From assembly GCA_964459305.1 (NCBI GenBank), contig CAYWNA010000275.1, positions 1 to 17,457 of the forward strand: a DNA stretch of 17,457 nucleotides, given 5' to 3'. The notes beneath the pieces are model-generated. The model searched no databases. It saw only the letters and a program-made list of their open reading frames with translations, and was not told where the DNA came from. The DNA is from CAYWNA01 sp964459305. GTDB taxonomy: Bacteria; Planctomycetota; Planctomycetia; Pirellulales; Pirellulaceae. Shown piece by piece: positions 1 to 8,300 of the stretch. The translations under genes and the position numbers were made by a program. The stretch's first letter is position 1. Each line of letters starts with the position of its first letter.

Positions 1-747
1 CTAAGCTGTCAGCGGAACGGCTGACCGGACGAAACGATGATAGCATTCGACGGCGGCCTGCTGGTCGCCCTCGCGCGGAACAAAGACGCCCCTTAGTCGC
101 GCCTGTCGAATTACGCCTTTTTCGAGCCGTTCGTCGAAAATCCGAAAAGCCGAACGAATCTCGCCGTCCGCCCCCGCGTGCTTCGTAACCTCTGCCTTGG
201 TGAAATCCGCCGTGCGGATCATCTCGACATAGCTGTGTGCGATGGAGCGCAATCGGAAGAGAAATAGACCGGCGGCTGCGTCCGATGCCACCTCGAGCGA
301 TTCCGTATCCGCCAGTGCCGCGCGTTCGAATCGTGGTTCCTTCGGGTCGGCCAACCACCAGACGTCGCTCGCAGGCAGCGTACTGCCGATAGCCACACTG
401 GGATCGCTATCCAGTAGACTGCTCTGGACCGACGTGATCAGTTCCACGCCAACAGATCGCTCGGCCTCCAGCCGGACGGCTCGCCAGTAGATCTGCGGAC
501 TGACGTTCGCCCGTTCCGTCTGAGCGTACTGGGCGACCAAGTCGGCGCCTCGCACGTAACACTCCGTTGGCCGTTCGTCTTCGTCCGAATCGACATCTCG
601 CATGCGTACTTGGAGGATGCTAGCATCGCCAATCGGCTTTTCGTCGATCCGGATATTCTGCAGACCGTCTTGAGGTCGCAAGACGTTGACCGCGGCTGCC
701 AGCCACGCAAGGCCCAAGTCTGCCGTGCCGCCCTCAAGCCGCCACAT
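1..747 (-). CDS. Hypothetical protein, about 248 aa, soluble
   Basis: I do not recognise this protein. The stop codon occupies the first three bases of the window, so the gene is complete. An ATG at 747 gives 248 aa; an in-frame GTG at 759 would add four residues and cannot be excluded. The ATG is preceded by a GGGG run six bases away, and only three codons separate the GTG from an upstream stop. The N-terminus reads MWRLEGGTADLGLAWLAAA, which is mildly hydrophobic but lacks a basic n-region, so it is not a clear signal peptide. The rest is a mixed-charge, Glu/Asp/Arg-rich globular sequence with acidic patches (for example DSDEDERPTE near residue 55). I see no catalytic motif or membrane segment. 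It diverges from the inositol-phosphatase-family gene, and its presumed leader carries a terminator-like hairpin. Codon use looks like that of its neighbours, so the ORF is probably real. Confidence 0.72.
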   Translation of the reverse strand: MWRLEGGTADLGLAWLAAAVNVLRPQDGLQNIRIDEKPIGDASILQVRMRDVDSDEDERPTECYVRGADLVAQYAQTERANVSPQIYWRAVRLEAERSVGVELITSVQSSLLDSDPSVAIGSTLPASDVWWLADPKEPRFERAALADTESLEVASDAAAGLFLFRLRSIAHSYVEMIRTADFTKAEVTKHAGADGEIRSAFRIFDERLEKGVIRQARLRGVFVPREGDQQAAVECYHRFVRSAVPLTA

Positions 748-790
748 TTGTCGCCCCACAATGTCTCAAGAACGGTCCACTAACCACCAA

Positions 791-832
791 AGAAAAAACC
801 CCGCCGCACGCGGTAGTCGCGAGTCGGCGGGG
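791..832 (-). terminator. Intrinsic-terminator-like hairpin with T tract, in a leader position
   Basis: Read on the minus strand, an 8-bp GC stem (CCCCGCCG at 825-832 pairing with CGGCGGGG at 799-806) encloses a second 4-bp CGCG stem (818-821 with 809-812) and a 5-nt loop. Six T residues follow (793-798), then CTTTGG. This is the form of a Rho-independent terminator for leftward transcription. It lies upstream of the leftward gene, not after one. It could be an attenuator in that gene's leader, the end of a short RNA, or a block to stray leftward transcription. On the plus strand no T tract follows the stem. Confidence 0.6.
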
Positions 833-857
833 CCGGAACAGAGAAGAGGCAACCTTG

Positions 858-866
858 ATAATAGCA
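858..866 (-). promoter_or_regulatory. Possible extended -10 promoter for the leftward gene
   Basis: The minus strand reads TGC-TATTAT, matching the extended -10 form TGnTATAAT at all but one base. No good -35 box lies 16-18 bases upstream. Transcription would begin near 851 and pass through the hairpin at 799-832 before reaching the coding region. Confidence 0.3.
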
Positions 867-933
867 GGATCGGTCGTTATGTCCATAGTTCGTCAAAAAA
901 AATCCTGTCCTTGTACATCCATGGAGGGGAGCG

Positions 934-961
934 TTGCAGGAGACCCGAATATACCTATAAT
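934..961 (+). promoter_or_regulatory. Sigma70-like promoter abutting the start codon at 970
   Basis: There is a perfect TATAAT at 956-961 with a weak -35 match, TTGCAG, at 934-939, separated by 16 bases. The predicted transcription start, about seven bases past the -10, falls around 967-969. The ATG of the next gene is at 970. No ribosome binding site lies between them, so the transcript would be essentially leaderless. Confidence 0.5.
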
Positions 962-969
962 CTTCGGTC

Positions 970-1764
970 ATGTCTGATTTCTTGGAAACTTGCGAACGGG
1001 CTGCCCGAGCTGGAGGGAAAGTTCTGCTGGAACAACAGGGCCGGATTCAGGCCAGGCAGAAGGGTCCGAAGGACCTCGTTACTGAGGCCGACTTGGCCTC
1101 TCAGCAGGTAATCCGGGATGTACTGCTGACGGCATACCCAGACCACCTGTTCCTGGGTGAGGAAGACGATCCCGAGCAACTAGTAGGCGACGCGGAACCC
1201 CAGGGGGACAGGTACAGGTGGATCGTAGACCCCTTAGATGGAACAATCAACTACGTCCATAATCTGCAGTCGTATGCCGTCTCTGTTGCATTGGAGAAAG
1301 CGGGAAACGTGTTGGTGGGCGTCGTACTCGATCCGGTGGCCAATGAATGCTTCTATGCGGCCGATGGCAAAGGGGCCTTTCTGAACGGCGAGCGGATCGG
1401 TGCCAGCGATTGCGAGTCGATCGTGGAGGCTCTGATGGCGGTCAGCTTTTCTGCTAATGCGGATCGCGGTTCGATCGAGATTCGGCGCTTCACCGAGGTG
1501 GTCCATGCGAGTCAGTCCATACGACGTTTGGGCTCGGCAGCCCTCAATTTATGCTATGTTGCATCAGGTCGATTAGATGGTTATTTTGCCGCCAGCGTCA
1601 AACAATGGGACGTCGCGGCTGGGGTTCTTATCCTTCGCGAAGCTGGCGGAGTCGTAACGTCGATGGACGGAGGCGCCTTCGATTTGGCGCGACCCAAATT
1701 CGCCTGCGCCGCCACTGCGGCGCTTCATGCGCAACTTCTGGAAACTTTGGCACGAGCGGAATAA
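970..1764 (+). CDS. Inositol monophosphatase-family protein (SuhB/IMPase-like)
   Basis: A magnesium-dependent sugar/inositol phosphatase of 264 aa, close to the usual 260-280 for the family. The metal-binding signature is complete: GEED (Glu64 and Glu65), WIVDPLDGTINYVH (Asp87, Asp90, Gly91, Thr92) and QWDVAAGVLILREAGG (Asp214). By family knowledge these match the Glu/Asp/Asp/Asp ligands of human IMPA1 and E. coli SuhB, so the enzyme is probably active. It should be cytoplasmic, as there is no signal peptide. The N-terminus (FLETCERAARAGGKVLLEQQGR) is the normal family start helix, which supports the ATG at 970 despite the absence of a Shine-Dalgarno sequence. The substrate could be myo-inositol-1-phosphate, histidinol phosphate, PAP or fructose-1,6-bisphosphate, and sequence alone does not decide. 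It is 112 bases upstream of the giant gene pair, which has its own possible promoter, so a functional link is unlikely. Confidence 0.93.
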   Translation: MSDFLETCERAARAGGKVLLEQQGRIQARQKGPKDLVTEADLASQQVIRDVLLTAYPDHLFLGEEDDPEQLVGDAEPQGDRYRWIVDPLDGTINYVHNLQSYAVSVALEKAGNVLVGVVLDPVANECFYAADGKGAFLNGERIGASDCESIVEALMAVSFSANADRGSIEIRRFTEVVHASQSIRRLGSAALNLCYVASGRLDGYFAASVKQWDVAAGVLILREAGGVVTSMDGGAFDLARPKFACAATAALHAQLLETLARAE

Positions 1765-1828
1765 GCTGCTTGGTTCTCTTCGTATAGTTACTGTTGGTGG
1801 GCAGAATTCCGTTTTGAGTTTGAGTGAC

Positions 1829-1852
1829 TTGACAGCCTAGTTAGACTATAAG
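1829..1852 (+). promoter_or_regulatory. Possible promoter for the giant gene pair, unusual spacing
   Basis: A perfect TTGACA stands at 1829-1834 and a TATAAG at 1847-1852, but the spacer is only 12 bases, far short of the usual 16-18. Either only the -10 is used, with an activator replacing the -35, or the resemblance is accidental. No terminator hairpin is evident after the preceding gene, so read-through could also drive the pair. Confidence 0.3.
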
Positions 1853-1876
1853 GGCGCCTGTTTCTTTGCTCTTCTT

Positions 1877-4800
1877 GTGCTTGAGCGGGCTGCAGATTCT
1901 TCCTTGTCTGGGGCAACGAAGGCCGTGCCATTTCGCCAGGTCGGTACGCTATTGCTGACGGTTTGCGCATTGTTGACTATATGCGCCGCTTCCTTTGCGC
2001 AATCGGACGAGGCAGATGCCCAGGAGCCTGCGGTGGAGAAACCGTCCACCGCCCCGAAACCGTCAATCACGACGACACCGCCACCCGCCCCTTCGTCAGG
2101 AACGCTAAGCATACGGGAAGTCGAACCTGAAACGTACTACATGCTCAAGGACGGCGAACTATTTCCCGTGCTGATGAATGTCCCATTTGAGGAGATTGGC
2201 AGGCTACTGGAGATCCTCCGAAATCTGAAGAATCCCGATCCGCCAGAGCCAACACACACGATACAGCAACTTCTAATCACCGGCACGGCGAGCGGTGAGA
2301 AAGCCGAACTGTCGGTGACCGTCACGATTCGCTTGCTTCGAGACGGCCTGATGCGCGTGCCGTTAGGTTTCGCTGGCGCTCACCTTCGCGAACTTCCGAC
2401 ATACGACGGGGACGGCGAACCGGTTGTACTCCGCGACAAGGATGCGGGCGGCCTTATCTGCTGGATTCAGGCACCAAAGGAGAAGACATGCAGCCTCTCC
2501 ATGAAGTTAATTGCGCCGCTGCGAAAGGTCGGCCGAGAGACGAGGTTAATGCTGCAGACCCCACAGGCGCCTTCTTCGGAACTGAGCCTCCGAGTTCCGG
2601 TCCCGTTCTCGGAGGTTAGAGCGGAGGCCACGAACGGCGATTTGGTACGGCGTGAGGAAGGAGAGGGTAGCCTGCTGGTCGTGACGGGGATTGCGGGTAC
2701 TGGAGGTAACACGCAGGTTACTTGGCGCAAGGGATCGAGAGAGCCAACCAGCCCTCAGCCGCTTCTGCAAGTCAGGAGCGAGACACTGGTCACCATCGAA
2801 GAGTTGGAACAGGTCACTAGCCATGTGACTTTGCACGTCAGCAGTCTGCGCGGGGACTTCGATTATTTCTCAATACGGCTACCGGCCGATTCGCGCCCGT
2901 TCCGAATGCATTCGAGCCAAAGTAGCGTGCAGTTTACCGAGTCGGTTGACGGGGCGGACGAAACCAAGGCGAAAATTGTACAAGTCAAACTCGATAGCCG
3001 AACCACAGGACCGGTCGACGTGGAACTAGGGATGGACTTGACGCGGGAAGGCAGCGGCAACATCGCCGAGTTCGAAGCCGGCGGCATCGAGGTGGAGGAA
3101 GCGCGCCGACAATCCGGCGAGATCAACGTTGTTGTCAAGGGGGATCTCTCGGTGAAGTCCGTGCCTGGGCGAAACGTCCAGCGGACGCTTGTACCTGATT
3201 CGTGGAGAGAGAAGAAGGTCTCCGCTCATTTCCAGTACAATGGCCCATCTCCTTCGCTACGCATCCAGGTATCCAAGGAGACGCAAGTCAGCGTGGAACC
3301 GATCTACGTGTTGCACGTCGAATCGAACCGTGTCGTCCTGGATGCCACACTTAAGTACAAGATCCGTGGCGCTGATGTCAGCGATGTCAACGTCAATCTG
3401 CGAGGGTGGGAGTTTGGCGGCATCTCACCCGATACGCTCGTAGACGACGAAGGGCTGGACCGCGAGAACCTGGCCCCGCTGCGGATTCCGTTGACACCGG
3501 CGGCGATGACCGAGAGCGGAGAGTTCGAACTGCGAATCAGTGCGGTTCAGCCGATTCCGGATACAGCCACCAGCGTTTCCGTCTCGTTGCCTCGTCCAGA
3601 CGCAAAGATGCTGACCCCTGCCACCGTGGTCGTGCTTGCTGCCGACAATGTGGAACTGACGGTCGAAGACGACGCGTTGAAGGGATTGGAGCCCGAGTCG
3701 TTCCCGCCGGAAGTCATGTTGCCTCCCCGTCAACAGCCACCGATGTACTTCCGGGAACGTAGCGACGCCACAACGACGGCCTTCGCCCCGGGCATACGAG
3801 TGAGGCAGCGAGCTGTCTCGGTCCGTAGCGTATCCGAATTGGAGGTCGATTTGCTCCGCGCCCGAATCGAGCAACGGATCGAGTACCGAATCGCCTACGA
3901 GCCGCTGAGGAACGTCCAACTTATTGTACCGCGTTCGGTACGCGACAAGGGCGATTTGAGAATCCTGTATGAGGACCAAGCGTTACCTCTTTCCGAAGTT
4001 CTTGACGAAGCCGGAGACGATCAAGATACGGCGCCGGCACAAGACGCACCGGCTCTCATTCAAGTTGACTTGTTGGCCGAGCGGAACGGCCCGTGTGACC
4101 TCATCGTTGAGTACGAACTCCCGCTGTCCGAGCTTCCAGTCGGCCCGGGCACGTCCGCGCAGATTCCGCTGGTCATACCCGCGGCCGCCGCAGACACGAC
4201 CTTCACCGGCAGTACCCTCCATGTCTTGGCTGGCGAAAACGTTCAGGTCGGCGCCGAAGACGGGAATTGGGAAGTGGTCGTGGAGGACGCCGCAGAAGAC
4301 GCGGCAGCGCGCGACAGCGATTTGACGCTGATTTCGAAGGCGATTCCGTCGTCGGCGACATTGCGAGTCATGCCATCCGACCGTAGGCGTCGGACTTCGA
4401 CGGTGATATCGCAGGCGTGGATACAGACGTGGTTGAATTCGGCGGTCCGACGTGAGCGGGCAGTGTTTCGAGTTACCACGGATGAGAATCGGATCGAAAT
4501 ACACTTGCCAGAGCAAGCCGAAGTCAAACACGTCGCGCTGGACGGCCACCGGGTCCCCGTTCCGGCCAGCGGTGCAGAACCGATTGCTATCGAACTTGAC
4601 GACGTCACTTCGCCGGCTGAACACGTGGTCGAACTCTGGTATTGGCTGCCTCGGTTGCGGCAATCGTTGGGCGCGGTCGCGATGGAAGCCCCGATTATCG
4701 CGGACGCCAAATGGGCAAAACGGCTGTACTGGCAACTGGCCACGCCGCCGGACGAGCACCTGTTGCACACGCCCGTCGGGATGACACCGGAATTGAGCTG

Positions 4801-5347
4801 GAAATGGCAGGGATTATTCTGGGCAAGGTCGGCTCGTTTGCAGCAATCCGACCTGGAGAACTTGATGGGGGCCAGCCCGCAGACGCCGGTACCAGAGGCG
4901 CTGAACCAGTACCTGTTCAGCTCATTCGGCGAGATCGCCAACCCAGAGTGCACGACTGCAGCCCGTCGCGACATTCTGCTGACTCTGGGCGGCTTTGCAC
5001 TTGTGGCTGGATTGATGTTGATCTACGTGCCGGCGCTTCGACATCCCGGTCTGTTGTTTGCCGGTGGTGTTGTACTGCTGGGCGTGATGTTGCGCTACCC
5101 GGAGCTGTCGATTGGCTTGGTCCAGGCATCCTGCCTGGGTCTGGCGTCGATACTGGGTGCATGCCTGTTGAAATGGGCCGTAGACGCGCATGAGGTCCGA
5201 CGTTCGTCCGTTCGTGGCGCAAGCTATACGAGCCCCGACTCGAACACGGTCCGAGCGGCCATACCGCCGCTCGACAGCAGCTCGTTTCCAACCACCGTCG
5301 CAGCCCCGGCGCCCGGCCAGGCTTCGGCCGAAGAATCCAAAACATGA
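1877..5347 (+). CDS. Giant exported, C-terminally membrane-anchored beta-rich protein (1156 aa)
   Basis: No known family is recognised. A signal peptide (RQVGTLLLTVCALLTICAAS, cleavage near SFA|Q) is followed by a Pro/Thr/Ser-rich linker (about residues 54-78). About 950 aa of alternating hydrophobic/polar sequence, typical of beta-sandwich domains, come next. A conserved block near residues 871-896 ends in LDGHRVPVP, and close relatives of it occur twice in the downstream giant protein. Residues 1033-1102 form about three membrane helices, and a short Ser/Pro-rich tail follows. The most N-terminal start is GTG 1877, which has no ribosome binding site. A GTG at 1925 gives a more compact signal peptide (1140 aa) and may be the true start. 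The stop TGA overlaps the next gene's ATG, so translation is probably coupled. I infer an envelope protein facing the periplasm/paryphoplasm and acting with its partner. No enzymatic motif is seen. Confidence 0.88.
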   Translation: MLERAADSSLSGATKAVPFRQVGTLLLTVCALLTICAASFAQSDEADAQEPAVEKPSTAPKPSITTTPPPAPSSGTLSIREVEPETYYMLKDGELFPVLMNVPFEEIGRLLEILRNLKNPDPPEPTHTIQQLLITGTASGEKAELSVTVTIRLLRDGLMRVPLGFAGAHLRELPTYDGDGEPVVLRDKDAGGLICWIQAPKEKTCSLSMKLIAPLRKVGRETRLMLQTPQAPSSELSLRVPVPFSEVRAEATNGDLVRREEGEGSLLVVTGIAGTGGNTQVTWRKGSREPTSPQPLLQVRSETLVTIEELEQVTSHVTLHVSSLRGDFDYFSIRLPADSRPFRMHSSQSSVQFTESVDGADETKAKIVQVKLDSRTTGPVDVELGMDLTREGSGNIAEFEAGGIEVEEARRQSGEINVVVKGDLSVKSVPGRNVQRTLVPDSWREKKVSAHFQYNGPSPSLRIQVSKETQVSVEPIYVLHVESNRVVLDATLKYKIRGADVSDVNVNLRGWEFGGISPDTLVDDEGLDRENLAPLRIPLTPAAMTESGEFELRISAVQPIPDTATSVSVSLPRPDAKMLTPATVVVLAADNVELTVEDDALKGLEPESFPPEVMLPPRQQPPMYFRERSDATTTAFAPGIRVRQRAVSVRSVSELEVDLLRARIEQRIEYRIAYEPLRNVQLIVPRSVRDKGDLRILYEDQALPLSEVLDEAGDDQDTAPAQDAPALIQVDLLAERNGPCDLIVEYELPLSELPVGPGTSAQIPLVIPAAAADTTFTGSTLHVLAGENVQVGAEDGNWEVVVEDAAEDAAARDSDLTLISKAIPSSATLRVMPSDRRRRTSTVISQAWIQTWLNSAVRRERAVFRVTTDENRIEIHLPEQAEVKHVALDGHRVPVPASGAEPIAIELDDVTSPAEHVVELWYWLPRLRQSLGAVAMEAPIIADAKWAKRLYWQLATPPDEHLLHTPVGMTPELSWKWQGLFWARSARLQQSDLENLMGASPQTPVPEALNQYLFSSFGEIANPECTTAARRDILLTLGGFALVAGLMLIYVPALRHPGLLFAGGVVLLGVMLRYPELSIGLVQASCLGLASILGACLLKWAVDAHEVRRSSVRGASYTSPDSNTVRAAIPPLDSSSFPTTVAAPAPGQASAEESKT

Positions 5348-8300
5348 TGCCCCAGACCTCTGTGCCCACACCAACCCGACGCGCAAGCAAGGGACGACGC
5401 GGATTCCCTCGCTCGCTCATCGGGTTGGTGTGGGTGGCGGCGTTTCTTTTTTTGTGCGCCTGTGTCGGCCGGGGAATTACTGCACAGGAGCCTACGGACG
5501 ATGACCAGCGCCCAATCCTGTATCGCAAAGTTTACGTGCCGGAGCAGGAAATCCACAGATTCAAAGGTGTTTACTACCCGATCCAGCGAAAGGAGTTTCA
5601 AGAACACGTCGATGCCATCCGAAACAGGCAGGCGACGCCGGGGGCAAGCCTTCTGGCCGGGATTACAGAAGGCACCTATACGGCGAAACTTGTCGGTGAC
5701 CAGTTGGTCGACGGCACAGCCGAGCTTTCGATACTTCACAAAGCGGAGGTGCCCGCCGCAGTGCTGCTGGAGCCTTGCGATCTGGCCATCGATGAGCCGG
5801 TCTGGCGCCCGGTTGGCGCGGACGGTTCTACCGCCGACACGACAAACCCCGTGAACGAGGTCAAAGTGGGTTTGGACGATGCCAGCAAGACGGCCGCAGT
5901 CGTCAAGACTTCCGGCGTCTTGCAGTTTTCTTGGTCTCTGCGCGGTCGACGGGAGCCGTCGGGGAGACTAGCTTTCGACCTCCGACTGCCCCCGAGCCCC
6001 GTGAATCAACTTGCGCTGGCCATCCCACTCGGTCTGAAGCCGACCCTTCCGAACGGCTTCGCCTCCAAGATCCAAGACTCAGAGAGCGACGACACACACA
6101 ACGTATGGTCGATCAGATTCAGCGGTGACTCATCGGGAAGCCTGTACATCTCGCCGGAGGACGCTACGCAAGAGATGCAGCAATTGGTTTTGCTGCGGCA
6201 GCATGCGACCTATCGGTTCTCCACCGAGGGCATCGACGTTTCGGTCGATCTGCATTTGGACATTCACAACGAACCGCTAGACCAACTCTCCATATCGCTG
6301 GACCCAACACTACAGCTCGTGGACGCAGCGTGCGACAAGACCCAGCTCTCTTGGACCGAAGCCGAATCGCCCGACACGCGAGAGGTGGTCCTGGAGTTTG
6401 CCGAACCGATTTCAGGCATAGACTGCCTCGTGCGACTTCGTGCGTTGGCCGGGCGGGCAACGGGAACGCGTCAGCGGTTGCCCGGCGTCTACGCTCACGA
6501 AGACGAGGTGTTGTGGCTGGAAGGCAAAGTCGATCTTGAGGTGTCCCACCCACTCTCGCTTGAGTACCTGACTGCCGATGGTGGCCGACAGTCCAGCGTC
6601 TCACCGTTGCCGGATCCGGAGGAAGGCGAGCGGCTTCAGATCCAATACTTCAGACCGAAGGCCGATGTCGATGTAATCATCGGGCGTCGCGACGGTGAGA
6701 TCATCGTCCATCAGGGAACAACAATCAGGCTCGGATCCGGCGCCGCCAGTGCCGTTCAAGTCGCAGATTTCGAGTCGACAGGAAGCCAGCAATTCTTGCT
6801 GGAGATGGAGACAACGCCCATCTGGACGATCGATCTATTAGAGACCGTGCCGCCCGATCTGATCGACGAGTGGGTACCGACGAGGGAAAGCGGCCAGAAA
6901 CTGATCCAAATTCGTCTGCGCGAAGCGCTCAGTTCGGAACGGGGACTACGCGTTCGCGTTCACGGGCGGGCCATTCGGCGCAATATGCGTCTGGACGGGA
7001 GGGAGTTGCGGTTCGGCGTTTTCCGCGATGTGAACGTCGCCCGAAGTCTGGTTGCCGTCGGAGCCGACGCACCGAAACAGGTGAGGTTGGGCGGAGACGC
7101 GGAGCTGACCCGGCTTGCGGCCAGCCAACTTACCGAGAAGGAGGCCGAACTGTTGGCGCCCCTTGCCGGTGGCGCGATCTATGTTGACGATCGCGGCGCC
7201 GACGATTTGACGGTTGCCGCTAGCAGCGATGCACCCAATTATGCGGCAGAACTCAACATCGACTCCCACGTTCTAGAAAAGAGCGTGGAACACGAGTTCC
7301 ATATTCGCTGCGTTCCGGAGTCATCGAGCATCGCCGAACTGTTGGTGCACTTTTCGGAGTCCTGGGGCGGCGAATTCCTTTGGGAATTCGTCGGCGAAAG
7401 CGACGCCGCGCCGGTTGCTCGTCGGCTGACCACAGAAGGGCAGCCCTCCGAGGTCATACGCGGAGGCGAAACCTGGCGAGTGAGTTTGCCACGCCAGCAG
7501 GATGCAGAGTTCGAACTAGTTGCCAAAGGAACCGCGCCGTTCGACAGCGAATCCTCTATTCCGCTCGTCTCACTACCCGGCGCCGCCTCCCAGACCGGTA
7601 CGTTGAGGATTCGCTCGCCGGCGACGATCCCAATCAGGATCCGCCAACAGAAGTTGAGAGCGATTCCGCCAGCACCGCTCGCACCCGACCGGTACGCCAC
7701 CATCCGCGGAGTTTTTCGGTACGAACCGTCTGAAGAAAGCCGTGTGTCGGTGGTGCGAAGAGACCGGGACACACTGCAGGCTTTGGCTTGGGTGTGGTCT
7801 TGCCAACTCACCTCGCGTTTTTGCCCTGATGGTCAAGCGGTCCACGAGGCAGTCTATCGCATCGAAAACACGGGCGCCTCGCAACTCGAAATGACGCCGC
7901 CTCACGGCAGCGAGGTGATCGAAGCCTTCGTTGATGGCCGCAAGGTGCCGCTGCCCATCGAAACCTCCCGCGGCGAAAAACTCGTCATGCCTCTGCCCCG
8001 CGATGTTCGTTTCCCGACCGCCATCGTCCAGTTTGCTACCCAGGGTGAATCGCTTGGGCCGCTCTCGGCCGTCAGCGCACAGTGGCCTCGCACGGACTTG
8101 CCGGTCTTCCGGCGCGAGTGGATCGCATGGTTGCCTCCGGGGTACGATCGCCTCGAAACCGATGGAGGCCAGGGCGGTGTCAGTTGGCATCGGCGGCTGT
8201 TTGGCCCGCTGTTGCGATCGGAACACCGCGATCGATTCAATCCGTTTTCTCAGGATCACTGGCAGTCTCTTGGCGCGGAAGTCAACGCACAACAGACGGA

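Noticed and set aside
780..971. Minus-strand 63-codon open frame in the divergent control region.
   Set aside because: It contains the hairpin and T tract (the FFFGG end comes from the T run) and overlaps promoter elements; no ribosome binding site.
5190..5504. Open frame of 104 codons overlapping the end of one giant gene and the start of the next.
   Set aside because: Its central part is simply the translation of the palindrome in another frame (TNPTRKQGTTRIPSLAHRVG-like); the giant genes explain the region.
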